Notes under the pieces: model-generated
The model's database searches: none
Seen by the model: only the letters and a program-made list of their open reading frames with translations
Told to the model about the DNA's origin: nothing
Part shown: piece after piece, positions 10,701-21,610 of the stretch
Numbering within the stretch: position 1 is the stretch's first letter
How the letters are laid out: the number at the start of each line of letters is the position of its first letter
Position numbers and translations under genes: made by a program
Source of the DNA: Caenorhabditis remanei
Taxonomy: Eukaryota > Nematoda > Chromadorea > Rhabditida > Rhabditidae
Assembly: GCF_010183535.1 (NCBI RefSeq)
Contig: NC_071330.1
Coordinates: 558,001 to 622,000 of the forward strand
DNA length: 64,000 nucleotides
Direction: 5' to 3'

Positions 10701-11505
10701 GGCCATGGAAAGTTAGTCCCCGACTTCCGAAGAGTCCAAATTCATACATTTTGAGATTAAATTGCGATTTGAAAACGCGTTGCAGGCACGCCAGATGGAG
10801 AAATTGCTAATCTCAGAACAGTCTGGCGTGCCTGCGACGCTATAGCGAAAGAAGAACTTTCCATGGCCTAGAAACCCGAACAGCAAAATTTAGGCCACGC
10901 CCACTTTTCAGCAGTTTTTGGGCTTAAAATTCGTTTTCAGGCGTTTTTTTAAAGGTTTTTTTTTTCGCACTTTTGAGCAGTTTTTTTCGGAATTTTTGGA
11001 GATTTTAAATGATTTTTTGAACTATTAAGCGGTTTTAAGTATCCTGGGAGTTTCTTTTTCTAAACATTTCATGTCCGAACATATTTTCAGATCCTCTTTT
11101 CTTTAAATTTGGGAATTTCTAAGTTTTTGAGAGGAAAAACGGAAATTTAAAGTAAAAATTTGGACTTTTCATAGGAAAATGGCAGTTTTGAACGACCTTC
11201 GCCCTGAAAATTTGGGATTTTGATGGGAAAACGGAAAGTTTTGAGTCAGAAATTGGGGTTTTTCATGGGAAAATAGTGGAAATTTAGCTTCAGCCTAATC
11301 GATGAATTTTCAGATCTACTCCCTATCGGATGGTCAAATAAAAGCGTGTAAAACGGAACAAGACGGTCGACTCGTCGAGGGAAGACACTCAATTTATAGA
11401 ATTTGTGCAGTGAATGATGAAGATATGAGATCATGGATCAATGCGATATCGAGAATGATGGCACCTCAACAACATTTGTTGACACGTCCCAAAAGTACTC
11501 ATTAG
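4701..11505 (+). CDS. grp-1: Cytohesin-type Arf guanine nucleotide exchange factor (Sec7 + PH)
   Basis: Exons: 4701-4749, 4812-4909, 5965-6150, 8140-8484, 9225-9436, 10278-10407 and 11314-11505 (TAG). All phases agree; 403 codons are visible and the extreme N terminus is unresolved. Domains in order are a basic coiled coil (LSETEKMTL, RKRKAQLVDEIEALKNE), then Sec7 from GRKKFNQDPWKALDWLA through GEGLSKSAIGEILGD, FSFRLPGES and HNPNVKDKP, then a linker, then a PH domain (EREGWLFKQ, KKRWFVLSENCLYYF, KEPKGIITL, KACKTEQDGRLVEG, WINAISRM). This is the cytohesin/GRP1/ARNO order and length (about 400 residues). The family loads GTP onto Arf1/Arf6-type GTPases at phosphoinositide-rich membranes. An oddity is that the residue aligned with the catalytic glutamic finger (Glu156 of ARNO) is Asp here (GAC at 8182-8184). 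The C. elegans orthologue is a single cytohesin, so the symbol is used. Confidence 0.9.
5075..5880. repeat. Direct repeats around CCATCTGTGTGTCC in grp-1 intron 2
   Basis: Units begin near 5080, 5225, 5395, 5510, 5718 and 5815 with variants of CCATCTGTGTGTCC, followed by ATCCGGATTTCCTC or CGAATTTCCGC, with AT-rich filler of 90-170 bp. The GTGTGTCC..CCGGAT part is the reverse complement of the ATCCGG..GACACACAG motif scattered elsewhere in the window. Confidence 0.75.
6290..7900. repeat. Diverged 300-400-bp direct repeats with an inverted copy in grp-1 intron 3
   Basis: The blocks AAAAGAAAAGCAATATTTG, CAAAAACTGGACGGTTAACT and TTTTCATCATTTTT recur near 6350-6560, 6670-6850 and 7000-7190. The segment 7680-7900 contains them in reverse complement (CTTCAGTGAGATAAAAAATT, CATTTCAACATAGAAACAC). 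No coding exon was seen between 6151 and 8139. Confidence 0.6.
8690..9165. repeat. GACATCCGGACACACAG and GGCGCGCC/ACGCGT motifs in grp-1 intron 4
   Basis: Between 8705 and 8880 lie several copies of GGACATC[CG]GGA..CACACAGACAGACA-like sequence. At about 8980, 9055 and 9138 there are three copies of the GC-rich motif in forward orientation (CTGGCGCGCCTAAGACGCGT, CTGGCGTGCCTCTGACGCGT, CTGGTGCGCCTTTGACGCGT). This is the smallest instance of the arrays seen in vms-1 and dcr-1. Confidence 0.8.
9523..10111. repeat. Near-perfect 589-bp inverted repeat in grp-1 intron 5
   Basis: The left arm (about 9523-9803) and right arm (about 9839-10111) are reverse complements with few differences and a spacer of about 35 bp. 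Inner blocks GTGGTGGCCGAACTTTTTCT (near 9763) and AGAAAAAGTTCGGCCACCAC (near 9857) match exactly. The outer blocks include GTCTAGTGGCTTC against GAAGCCACTAGAC. There is no coding potential beyond mirrored frames. Confidence 0.9.
10495..10905. repeat. Direct and inverted GGCCATGGAAAGTT repeats in grp-1 intron 6
   Basis: Two direct copies begin near 10495 and 10675 with GTGGCCGAA and contain TTAGGCCATGGAAAGTTAGT. An inverted copy with AACTTTCCATGGCCTAGAAA lies near 10855. GC-rich motif copies (ACGCGTTGCAGGCACGCCAG and its complement) flank the turn near 10780-10840. It is the same family as 400-636 and 9523-10111. Confidence 0.75.
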
Positions 11506-13023
11506 ACTGATTGAATGCCATTTTATGTGTGTGTGTGTAATTAACTGAAAGTTATCATTTAGAAGTTTGAGAGCGGGAAATTTGAATTTTTGAGATTCAA
11601 GGATGAAAAATTGCGATTTTTCAAGTTAAAATTGGGTTTTTATACTCGAAAAATGGGGTTTTCAGATGAAAATTTGCTTGAAAGTGCCAATTTTTGAACT
11701 TCGATAACAGATTTTAGCATGAAAATGCGATTTTTTGAGGTTTTTAAGTCGGAAATTGGCGATTTTGGATTCCGTAATGCGATTTTTCGCAGTTCAAAAA
11801 TGGTTCTTTTGAGTATGCAATTGTGATTTTCAGCGATTTTAAGTAAGAAAATAGCTGGAAATTGATATTTTTGCATTAATAATCGGAATTTTCGAGTTTT
11901 CTTCATCAGAAATCGGCAATTTTCATTTTAAAAAAATTTGCATAAAAATGCCAATTTTTGAACTTTAAAAACAGATTTTAGGACAAAAATTCGATTTTAG
12001 TTTAAAATTCAGACTTTTAGCTACAAACGGCTGATTTCTTTTCGAAAACTCGATTTTAAGAGGTTTTTACAGTATGAATCTGCAGTTTTTTTTAGAGAAA
12101 AAGAAAAATGGACAATTCTAAACAATTTTTGAGCTGAAAATGCAATTTCTAGACCAAAAATGACGGTGTTCCAGACAAAAAGCTGAAAATCTGAGATTCC
12201 AGGGTGAAAATTGACATTTTAGGATCGATTTTTAACTGAAAAAGTGTTAAAAATCAAATTTTTATATATTTTATGCGTTAAAAACCTTTTAAAATTGAGT
12301 TTGGAATGGAAATCAGCTGTTTGAAGCTAAAAATCTGACTTTTAAACTAATTTTTTGACTAAAAACAGTATTTTCCTGCTAAAATCTGTGTTTAACATTC
12401 AAAAATTGTCATTTTTAAGCAAATTTTGATATGAAAATTGCTGAAAAATCCTATTTTTGTTGCTAAAATTCCAATTTTTTGTTATTTTCTTATTAAAAAT
12501 CACAGTTTTTGGAAATAAATGCAAAAAAATCGCTTTTCGGAACTCAAAATCGCTAATTTCCAGTGTAAAAACTCCAATTTTAACCTAAAAAATCGAATTT
12601 TCAAGCAATTTTTCATCAAAAAATCCCATAATGTTTGTATTTTTCCCCTCTCAAATTCCCTTTTTTCCTCTTTATTTTTCTCTGAAAATCTCATTTTATT
12701 CCCCCATTTATTACCCCTCTGAAACGAGTCATTTTAGGCCTTTCTGCACTTATTTCCATCTGGTTTCTATTCGTTTTTTCGCTTCTTTTTCGGATCTTTT
12801 CGATTGTTTTCTTCTCTCTTTTATACATAATAATTTCATAATTTTCGCATATTAATTTAATAATTTTTCTGGAATTTTCGTTTTTTCTGTACAATTTACC
12901 CTCTTGAAAATGCAATTTTAGCCATTTTTGTTCCCAAATTTTTGTTTTTTTATTGGTTTTTACCATTTTTTGTCTATTTTACCATCTTTTTCTTGAAATT
13001 TTCAATCATAATATCGATTCCAG
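11506..13023 (+). other. Intergenic region between grp-1 and vms-1
   Basis: About 1.5 kb without a supported gene. It holds a TG run just after the grp-1 stop (TGTGTGTGTGTAA near 11526), then AT-rich sequence in which short blocks such as GAAAATTGCGATTTTT and CAATTTTTGAACTT recur irregularly. It ends in ATTCCAG directly before the vms-1 ATG, so a trans-splice acceptor or a 5' UTR intron is likely at 13023. Confidence 0.5.
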
Positions 13024-16000
13024 ATGGTGTATACACTGAAAAGTCTAGAATTTATGCAAGGAGTCGAACCGTTTCGAGTCGAGGAGCAGGGGGCGGAGCT
13101 TAAAGAAGAGGAGGAGACGCAGATGATCTCAGCGGAGACAGATGCGGGAATGTCGTTGATGTTAGGTATGGAGAGTTTTTAAGTGGAAAATCGTGTATTT
13201 TTACTTAAAAATCACAAAAATTTAGTAATTTTTATATAAAAATGGTAGAAAATGAGAGATTTTGGCTTAAAAACTTGATTTTTTGAGAAAAAAAGCCGAA
13301 AAAAGCAACATTTTTTGACAAAATTTTTTAAAAAACTCCCCAAACATTGTTTTTCAGAATGGAAAATGCGACTATCGGAAGATTCAGACATGTGTACCAC
13401 GTGTAATTGTCCGGTGGATTTCGGTGATCGAGCTGTGATTCTGGAGCACTATCAATCACTTTTTCATCGGTTCGTCTTTTATAATTATACCAAAAAGAGA
13501 CCCGAATCGGGTTCAGAAATTTTCAAATTGAAAGTGTATTAGCACGACACGCTTCATACAACCGCGCTCTACCGAAACCAAAGAAAATAGTGTGCGAAAC
13601 TGTGAGAAACAGAGAAAAGGAGACATTTTTCAAGGGCATTTCGGTGGAGCGCAGTTGTAAGAACTGTGCAGAGCTGATAATAATTCCCTCTAATTTTCAG
13701 AACAAACACGCTTCGGAAAGCGAAAAATCAGCCAGTCTACACGGAAGAGGACTTCGAAGGAACGGAGAAAGATGAGCATGGTAAGGACATATTCGGACGG
13801 ACATATCAACGTCTGGGTCACCTTTGGCGCGTTTTCAGAATCAAAAAACACTCATTACCGCCAGAAAATGAACTACTGGGGCGCCTTAGGCGCGTTTCTG
13901 GAAGCACTCGGAAACGTTTGGCGTGCCTTTGACGTGACATCGGACTTTCACTTTCACTTATTTTTCATAATTTTAAATGAAAATTCATGTCTGGGGCGCC
14001 TTTGGCGCGTTATTAGGACATCTGGAGACAGAGACTGTCCAATTCAATTTGAATTGTGGTGCTGGGGCGCCTTTGACGCGTTTTTAAGCGTCTGTAAGCG
14101 AGGAAACACTGATTTTTTCCAAAATTTTACAATTCTAAATGAAAATTCATGTCTGGGGCGCCTTCAGCGCGTTTTTAGCAGTCTGCAGCGAATTTTAAAC
14201 TTGTGGACATTTGGAAACACAGAAAATTCTAGATTTTTGCAGAATTTCAGATCTGGGGCGCCTTTGACGCGTTTTTTAACATCTGAAACCGAGAAAACAC
14301 TCATTTCTTCTATATTTTCACGGTTTTTAATGAAAATTCATATCTGGGGTGCCTTCAGCGCGTTTTTAGCATTTATCAGCGGATTTCAGACATGCGGACA
14401 ATTGGACACAGAAAATTCTCAATTTTTTTTTCCAAAATTTATGACATTTTTGAATTTCAGATCTATCCACAACGCATGCAATCATCGGTTTGGAATCAGA
14501 TGACGAGGAGTTCGACGCCCTCCTCCTCCCAGCAAATCGATCGTTTTTTGTGAAGGATGAACACGTTTTTTCGGTTCCCAGGTAGCGAAAAGTCCAAATT
14601 TTTAGATTTTTTAAATCAAAAAAATTCCAGAAATATTCTGCATATCGATGAGTCGGAAGTCTCGTCGACCACATTTCTCCGCCCATTCGACTGCGCGATT
14701 TTCCTTTGGAACGGTGGCCATTTCGCTGCTGCCATGTTTGAAAAGTAAGTGGACATCTGGACATCCGGACACACAGACAGACAACTTTCAGTGACCGAAT
14801 GACTGTCCAAAAATCGTTTCATCGATACGTGGCACGTGCAAAACAAGGAGGAGTTCAGTCTCAACACGATTCCGGTGGAAAAGGGGCGGCGAAAAGTGCG
14901 GGAGCACAATTGAGAAGGTATGGGGACATCTGGACATATGGAGAGATAGACAGACGGATTTTTGGCGAAAATCCGGTTCAAAACGGCCACTTTTTCGATA
15001 GAAATCTTCAAATTTTGTATTTTTCGAAATTTCAACAAAAAGCGCCAACGGCGCGCCAGACCTAGCTGAAACTGGCTCTTTTTGACCGGAAAAACACTTT
15101 CCAATCATCAAAAAGTTTTGAGAAACGCGTCAAAGGTGCGCCAGACTTCCTTTACAGTTGAAATTTGAAGATATGGACATCCGGACGTACAGAAAAACAC
15201 TTAAATTGAAAACTCGTCGAAGGCGCGCCAGACAAACTTTCTACTTACCTCAAAATCCAGTCAAAGCGATCATTTTTTGACTAGATATGTTCAATTTTTT
15301 CAAAATTTCAACAAAAAAGGCGCCGACGACGCGCCAGACGGAATTTTTAGCTCTTTTTTGACACTCCAAACATCAAGAAGTTTTTAGAAACGCGTCAAAA
15401 GTGCGCCAGCTCGATAAAATTGCAAATTTAATCGGTTTTTAGTGCGATTTTAGTCAATTTTTCAAAGTTTTCGAACATTCGGGCATCTGGACACACAAAC
15501 AGACACCCAGACGTCTGCAAAATAATCGGACTGACAGATAAACAGATTTTTTCGGAAATTCAGACATCCGGACACCCGCAGACACAAACAGACTCGAAAA
15601 TTTCACTGAATTTGACTGAAAATTGTGATTTTTTGCCTTTTTTCTCAGAAAATCCGGAAAATTTTTTGTGAGTTTTTCTGATGCAAAAATGTTTAAATTG
15701 TTTAAAATTTGTATGAAAAGTGTCAGTATTTTAAGGACAGACCCCCAGAAACCTGTTTTTGAGTACAAAATTAGCAAAAAGTCAGGAAAAATCAAAAAAC
15801 CACTATAATTGTTTCTTAATTGTTGAAAATTTCAGCAAAAATTTCCAAATGTTTCAATTTTCCAGATACAACGAACAAAAAATGAAGGAAGAAATCCAAC
15901 AAATCATGTCGAGTTGGAAGCCCCGCCTCCAAAAAACGCCGCTTCTCTTCATCCGCTGCGCCGCCTATCATCGTAACGTCTTCTTCGACGCAGACGCCGG

Positions 16001-19000
16001 AATTGAGTCACGCGATACGCGAATTCGAACGATTCCATTCGAAACGAAACGACCGAATATCGAAGAGATCGAGGAGACGTGGCGACGTCTTCAACACGTT
16101 TCAGAGCATGGAACGTCATCTGAATTCAAGGAAGAAATGAGAGAAGTTAGAGAGAAAAGGAAGAGATTGGCGAGAAAAGTGGCTGGAAAGAAGAGAAAAG
16201 ACGGGGGAATGCAGATGATTTGTGAGTGGAGTGAAGACGAGGATGGAGAGAATCAGGGAAAGAGAGAGAAACGTATGCATCACATCAAAGTGAGAACGAT
16301 CCGAAAGTCAGAGGACATCCCCGTTCAGTGGCCACAGCTGGATGATGAGTGGAGGCAGAAGGTGAGCAAAAAAATTTGACATTTACAGCACCTTCAAGGC
16401 ACGCCAGCTTCCACAGAAAACGTCAGAAAGTTCCCAAATTTCGAAACGCGTCAAAGGCGCGCCAGACTCGACATTTTGAAATGCATGCGGATATCGAGAC
16501 TTACTGACACACTGACAGACACTGAAATCCAGAAATCCTATAAGAAACGCGTCAAAGGTGCACCAGACACGAAAATTTTTTGAAAATTCTGAAACGCGTC
16601 CAAGGTGCGCCAGACTGAAGAAATTTCAAGTTAAGATTATGACAGAAAATGCGTCAGAGGCGCGCCAGATCATGTGTTAGCAGGATAGTAGACATCCGGA
16701 TAGACAGACAGACCATCAAAAAGCGGTAAAAACGCGTCCAAGACACGCCAGACTCCGCAAAAATTAGGAGAAATTGGCAGAAAGAGTAGCTTTACAAAAG
16801 TCTGAGAACGCGTCAAAGGCGCGCCAGATGTCAAAGCGGACATTCAGACATCCGGAATCACAGACACACAGGAGGATATGAAAAATCCAGAAAAAACGTC
16901 AATGGCGCGCCAGATATCAGAAAATACTAAGATTCTGGCAACGACCTTCGACTCGAATTCACCTTTTTCCCGCTTTTGAAACGCGTCAAAAGTGCCCCAG
17001 ATATTTTTCGAGACTTACAGGACACAGACAGACATAGAAATACAGAAATCCATGAAATTACGCGTCAAAGGCACGGCAGACTTCACATTGGGAACTTTTG
17101 AAGATCAACAGAGAATTCTGACAGTTTTGATTTTGAAACGCGTCCAAGGTGCGCCTGACTGTAGAAATGACGGAAGGAAAGTCCAAATCTTGGGGAAAAT
17201 GCGTCAAAGGCGCGCCAGCGCTCGCTTGTTAGCAAGATAGTAGACATCCGGATATATAGACAGACAGACAGACAAAAGATCCAAAAAAAAACATAATTCC
17301 TCATGAAACTTTTTTGAAAATCACTAAAAACCTTCAAATTTTCCATTTTCAGACGCCCCAAATCTGAAATTCTGGAAAAATATAGTATTTTCAACTGATA
17401 AGAACGCGCTGAAAGCGCCCCAGCCACGAATTTTCATTAAAAATTGTGAATATATTTAAAAAAGGAGTAACAGATAATTTTTTTTAAATTCCGTCCTGAC
17501 CTCTGTCTGTCTGTCTATCTGCACTTCCAGATATCCACTTCTTTTTGAAATTTTCATTCTAAACGCGCCAAAGTTGCCCCAGACTCATATTTTCCATTTT
17601 CCCACTGAAAAACCTACAAAAATCACGAATATTTCCCATTTTCAGACGTACAATCTGGTGCGCCAAGACGATGTGGACTCTCTGAAACAACACATTCAGA
17701 ATCTCAATGAAGACGTCATTCCCGACGCCATCGACTATCTGAAAACAGCGAAAATCCCACCGAATCGATCGACTTTTTTGCATGTTTCAGCGGCGAGTGG
17801 GTCGAAGAAGTGTTTGAAGGTGATTTTTCGAGTTTTTGAGCTCAAATAGATAATTTTTTCATTAAAAAATGCATATTTTGACTGAAAAGCAGCATTTTTT
17901 GTCAAAAAATCCGATTTTTGATGATTTTTTCATTGAAAAATGCATAATTTGACTTAAAAATTCCAATTTTTGTTTAAAAAAATTAGATTTTTGGTGATTT
18001 TTACATTAAAAAATCCATATTTTGACTGAAAATCATTATTTTTGTGAAAAAAATCCGATTTTTTATGATTTTTCCATCAGAAAATGCTTATTTTGACTGA
18101 AAAACAGCGATTTTTGCCTAAAAATTCCGATTTTTGTTGATTTTTCCCATTTCCAGTACCTCCTCGACGACATCCGATGCGATTCTGGAGCCAAAGACGG
18201 CGCTGGTCTCCCACCGTACTCCTCTTGTTCAAACTCTGAGATTAAATCGATTTTTATCGATTATCGTGTCGAGAATGAGTCCGTCGGCAACTGGGGACGA
18301 ACTCATATTCCGGAGCCGAAGAAGAAAGTGGAATTGACGGAAGAACAGGAAAAAGAGCAGGCGGAGAGGAAGAAGGAGAAGAAAATGAGACAGAAGGTGA
18401 GAAGAAGCGTCAAAGGTGCGCCAGTCAGTGAAAAAACCGAACATTTTCTGATGATTCTGGAGTCAATCCCGTCGTTTCGATGATTAGAGCACGTCCAAGG
18501 CACGCCAGACTCTGCAGAAATTGACAAAACATGTAGCTTTACAAAAGTCTGAAAAGGCGTCAAAAGTGCGCCAGCCATCTGAAAATACTAGGATTCTGAC
18601 AAGGACTTTTGACTCAAAATCATATTTTCCCGAATTTCAAAACGCGCCAAAAGTACGCCAGTCATTTAGAAATTAAATCTATCTATATGACATTTAAAGC
18701 GCGTCCAAGGCGCTCCAGACTACACAGAATGCGTCAAAAGTGCGCCAGAAGACAATCAGACATCCGGAATTACAGACAAACGGGCGGACATGAAAATCCA
18801 GAAATAAGCGCCAAACGCGCGCCAGACTTCGGAAAATACTACGATTCTGATTCACCTTTTCACAAATTTCGAAACGCGTCAAAGGCGCGCCAGAAACGAT
18901 AGCTTTTTAAAAGTTCTGAAACGCGGCGAAGGCACGCCAGACTTCATATTGGGAACTGATCAACAGAGAATTCGGAAAATTCAAGACACAAATGCACAGT

Positions 19001-21610
19001 ACAGATAGACATTTCCTGACTTCGAAACGCGTCAAAGGTGCGCCAGACTGAAGAAATTTCAAGTTAAGATTATGGCAGAAAATGCGTCAAAGGCGCGCCA
19101 GTTCTTGTGTTAGCAAGATAGTAGACACCCGGATATACAGACAGGCATGCAGAAGATCCAACAACAAAAAAGCGCGTCCAAGGCACGCCAGACTCTGCAG
19201 AAATTGGCAGAAAATGTAGCTTTACAAAACGCTGGGAACGCGTCAAAGGCGCGCCAGATATCCAAGAGGACATTCAGACATCCGCAATCACAGACACACA
19301 GATGTACATGAAAATCCAGAAAAAACGTCAAAGGCGCGCCAGATATCTGAAAATACTAGTATTCTGACAACGACCTTCGACACGAATTCACCTTTTTCTG
19401 AATTTCAAAACGCGCCAAAGGCGCGCCCGACATATTATAGGTATTCAGAAATTCAAGAAAAACGCGTCTAAGGCACGCCAGGTCGTGTGTTTAGATAGTA
19501 GACATCCGGATATACAGACAGACAGAATATCAAAAAAAAAAACAAATGTTGAGTAAAAATCGACGGTTAAAGCGCGTCCAAGGCACGCCAACCTCCTCAG
19601 AAAGTGGCAGAAATCGTGGCTTTACTAAAGTCTGAGAACGCGTTAAAGGCGCGCCAGATATCTGAAAATACACTAGTATTCTGACAACGACCTTCGACTC
19701 GAATTAGCCTTTTACAAATTTCGAAACGCGTCAAAGGCGCGCCAGACTCGGAGCATTTCTCCGCTCCTAAATCATCAAAATACTGAAAAATACCAATAAA
19801 TAAGTGATGATCTCCATGTCGACCCCCTCTCCTTATCAAATATCCCCATTTTTTTTTAGGAAAAAGAGAAAACGAAGAAAGAGGAGGTCCGAAAAGAGGC
19901 AGAAGAAGCGGCGGAACGAGAGAAATATGTGAAAATGAGTGAAAGAGAGAAACGGGCGATGGCAGTGGACAGACGGCTTGCTGGACTTCCGCCAGTCATG
20001 AGATGTCATCAGGTATCTATTGGGATTTTTATGGATTTCGAGTCGAAAAATTGCAGTTTTAGTGCAGAAAAAACCGATTTCTGATGATTTTTTCATAGCA
20101 AGTTTCATATTTTGACGGAAAAACAGCGATTTTTCTTTATAAAATTCCGATTTTTGATGATTTTTCCATTAGAAAATTCAAATTTCGGCTGAAAATCGTC
20201 GATTTTTGTTTTTGAAATTCTGATTTTTAGTACTTTTTCCATCAGAAAATGCATATTTTCGCTGAAAAACAGCGATTTTTGTTTGAAAAATACCGATTTT
20301 TGATAAGTTTTCATTAAAAAAATGCATATTTTGACTGAAAAACAGTTTTTCTTGTTTAAAAAATGCTGATTTTTGATGATTTTTCCATTAAAAATCACTG
20401 GTCCCTACACCTCCACAATCCCGGGGAGCTTTGTGACGTCGATCTGTCAACAAGGCGTACTATGCGTGCATTGGCGCTTTAGCGGTGTCTCTGTGTCTCT
20501 CGTTTTACTCAGTGTTTCTCGTATTTCACCATTTGATTTTTTTGAATTTTTGCCTTTATAATGAAATTTATTGCGTTTTTTCTATTTTATTAACTTAAAA
20601 TTTAAAAAAAAGCTCTTCAATAGTTTTAAAAATATTTAATTTTTCAGATATTTCCCGTCAGAGATATCGAAAAAAGCGGTTAGTCGGAAAATTTCAGAAA
20701 ATACTTCGCCGCCGAATACTTTTTCAGGTTATTTCCACTACGAACGGCATGCAGGAAGTAACAACGACGTTAATTTTTAACAATTGGAAAAAAGAAGACG
20801 GGATTCACTCGGATTGATCTCTTTCTGTTTATTTATTGTACTTTCTCCCGAAATTCAGTGTTTTCACATTTCCCTTGAACGTCTATTTCGATAAATTTAT
20901 CAATTTTTCCGAATATAATCATTTTTACCGAAATTTTAGACGAAAATATGATTTTCGAATAATGAAAATGTCAAATTTACGGTATGCACGCCTCGCGCGC
21001 CAACGGCTTTTCTGACGCACGAAAAGCAGCTACTCTCTGGCGCATTGGAGGCGTAGGGTGCTGTGAAAATTCATATTTTGACCGAAAACAGCGATTTTTG
21101 ATGATTTTTTCATTAGAAAATCGAAATTTCGGCTGAAAATCGTCGATTTTTGTTTTTGAAATTCTGATTTTTAGTACTTTTTCCATCAGAAAATGCATAT
21201 TTTGACTGAAAATCATCGTTTTTTGTGCTAAAAATTCCGATTTTTATTATTTTTTCATTAGAAAATTCATATTTTCGCTGAAAAACAGCGATTTTTGATA
21301 ATTTTCACATTAAAAAATACATTTTTTGACTGGAAAACAGCGATTTTTGTTTAAAAATACCTATTTCTGATTATTTTTTCATTAGAAATGCATTTCTTGA
21401 CTGTAAATCATCGTTTTTGTGCTAAAAATTCAGATTTTTTCATTAAAAATTTATATTTTGTCTTGAAAACATCAATTTTTCTGCTAAAATTCCGATTTTT
21501 ATTTTATTTTTCAGTGCGGAACGCTCCTCCCACCCACTCCATTCCAGTATTCCCATTTCAACTTCTGTACGACTTCGTGTGTCGCCGAACATCGAAAAGC
21601 CAACCCATAA
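13024..21610 (+). CDS. vms-1: Vms1/ANKZF1-type peptidyl-tRNA hydrolase of ribosome quality control
   Basis: Exons: 13024-13165, 13358-13469, 13701-13780, 14461-14581, 14631-14744, 14792-14917, 15866-16361, 17646-17819, 18157-18396, 19860-20012 and 21515-21610 (TAA); 617 residues, all phases consistent. Domains in order are a C2H2-like zinc finger (C60, C63, H78, H84), then the VLRF1 release-factor-like domain with NGGHFAAAMF, FHRYVARAKQGGVQS and KSAGAQLRRYNE, then ankyrin-like sequence (about 435-465, STFLHVSAASG). Next come a charged coiled coil (about 495-560), a VCP/p97-interacting motif (REKRAMAVDRR) and a C-terminal treble-clef finger (C584, C587, C604, C608). The QGGVQS loop (207-213) carries the glutamine expected of this family (Gln295 in yeast Vms1), which cleaves nascent chains from tRNA on stalled 60S subunits. 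Exons 9-11 are duplicated at 25692-27633. idi-1 follows 390 bp downstream and could share an operon. Confidence 0.92.
13538..13682 (-). mobile_element. About 145-bp terminal-inverted-repeat element, copy 1
   Basis: Located in vms-1 intron 2. Its ends, TAGCACGACACGCTTCATAC and the complement of GTAAGAACTGTGCAGAGCTGATA, are imperfect inverted repeats. Each continues into GCGCTCTACCGAAA or GCGCTCCACCGAAA type sequence. It is the reverse complement of the elements at 31554-31689 and 42630-42771 over its whole length. No target duplication was resolved and no coding capacity is present, so it is a non-autonomous element. Confidence 0.75.
13811..14375 (+). repeat. GC-rich motif array, forward orientation, vms-1 intron 3
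   Basis: Copies near 13820, 13878, 13920, 13995, 14062, 14155, 14253 and 14345 read CTGGGGCGCCTTTGGCGCGTTTTT or close variants. All are in the same orientation, separated by 30-110 bp of unrelated AT-rich sequence. The long frame through this stretch is a consequence of the GC-rich repeats, not a gene. Confidence 0.85.
15035..15420 (-). repeat. GC-rich motif array, reverse orientation, vms-1 intron 6
   Basis: Copies near 15045, 15125, 15215, 15320 and 15390 read (A)ACGCGTCAAAGGTGCGCCAGA or variants. Near 15480-15600 follow several copies of the GACATCCGGACAC..CAGACAGAC motif. Confidence 0.85.
16385..17580 (-). repeat. GC-rich motif array, reverse orientation, vms-1 intron 7
   Basis: More than a dozen copies of AACGCGTCAAAGGCGCGCCAGA or variants lie near 16395, 16445, 16545, 16595, 16650, 16730, 16808, 16895, 16980, 17058, 17137, 17205, 17402 and 17562. 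They are all in the same orientation, with interspersed GACATCCGGATA..AGACAGACAGAC blocks at 16490, 16690, 16845 and 17245. Confidence 0.88.
17840..18150. repeat. AT-rich intronic tandem units of about 80 bp (vms-1 intron 8)
   Basis: Units contain ATGCATATTTTGACTGAAAA, CAGCGATTTTTG and TCCGATTTTTGATGATTTTT. The same units fill vms-1 intron 10 (20050-20395 and 21066-21512) and its copy-B counterpart (27050-27535). The duplication breakpoint lies in this type of sequence. Confidence 0.75.
18400..19755 (-). repeat. GC-rich motif array, reverse orientation, vms-1 intron 9 (copy A)
   Basis: About twenty copies of AACGCGTCAAAGGCGCGCCAGA-like sequence lie from 18408 to 19745, all in one orientation. 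They are interspersed with GACATCCGGA..ACAGACAGAC blocks (18760, 19125, 19275, 19500). The copy-B intron has a shorter version (25935-26785), so the array gained or lost units after duplication. Confidence 0.88.
20396..21065. mobile_element. 670-bp terminal-inverted-repeat element in vms-1 intron 10, absent from copy B
   Basis: The left end CACTGGTCCCTACACCTCCA and the reverse complement of the right end CACAGCACCCTACGCCTCCA match at most of 20 positions. The flanks read TTAAAAAT before and AAAATTCAT after. The orthologous site in copy B (about 27108-27130, TCCATTAAAAATGCAT) is uninterrupted, so this is an insertion with a short AT-rich target duplication (up to AAAAT). No coding sequence is present. 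The CAC..GTG ends recall CACTA/Chapaev-type DNA transposons, but superfamily assignment is a guess. Confidence 0.75.

Noticed and set aside
13772..14503. 243-codon open frame in vms-1 intron 3
   Set aside because: It is made by GC-rich motif copies in register; the flanking exons join in phase without it and the protein is a repeated WGAFxAF pattern.
16385..19755. CRISPR array
   Set aside because: Repeats are degenerate, spacing varies from about 30 to 110 bp, and the sequence lies in introns of a eukaryotic gene.
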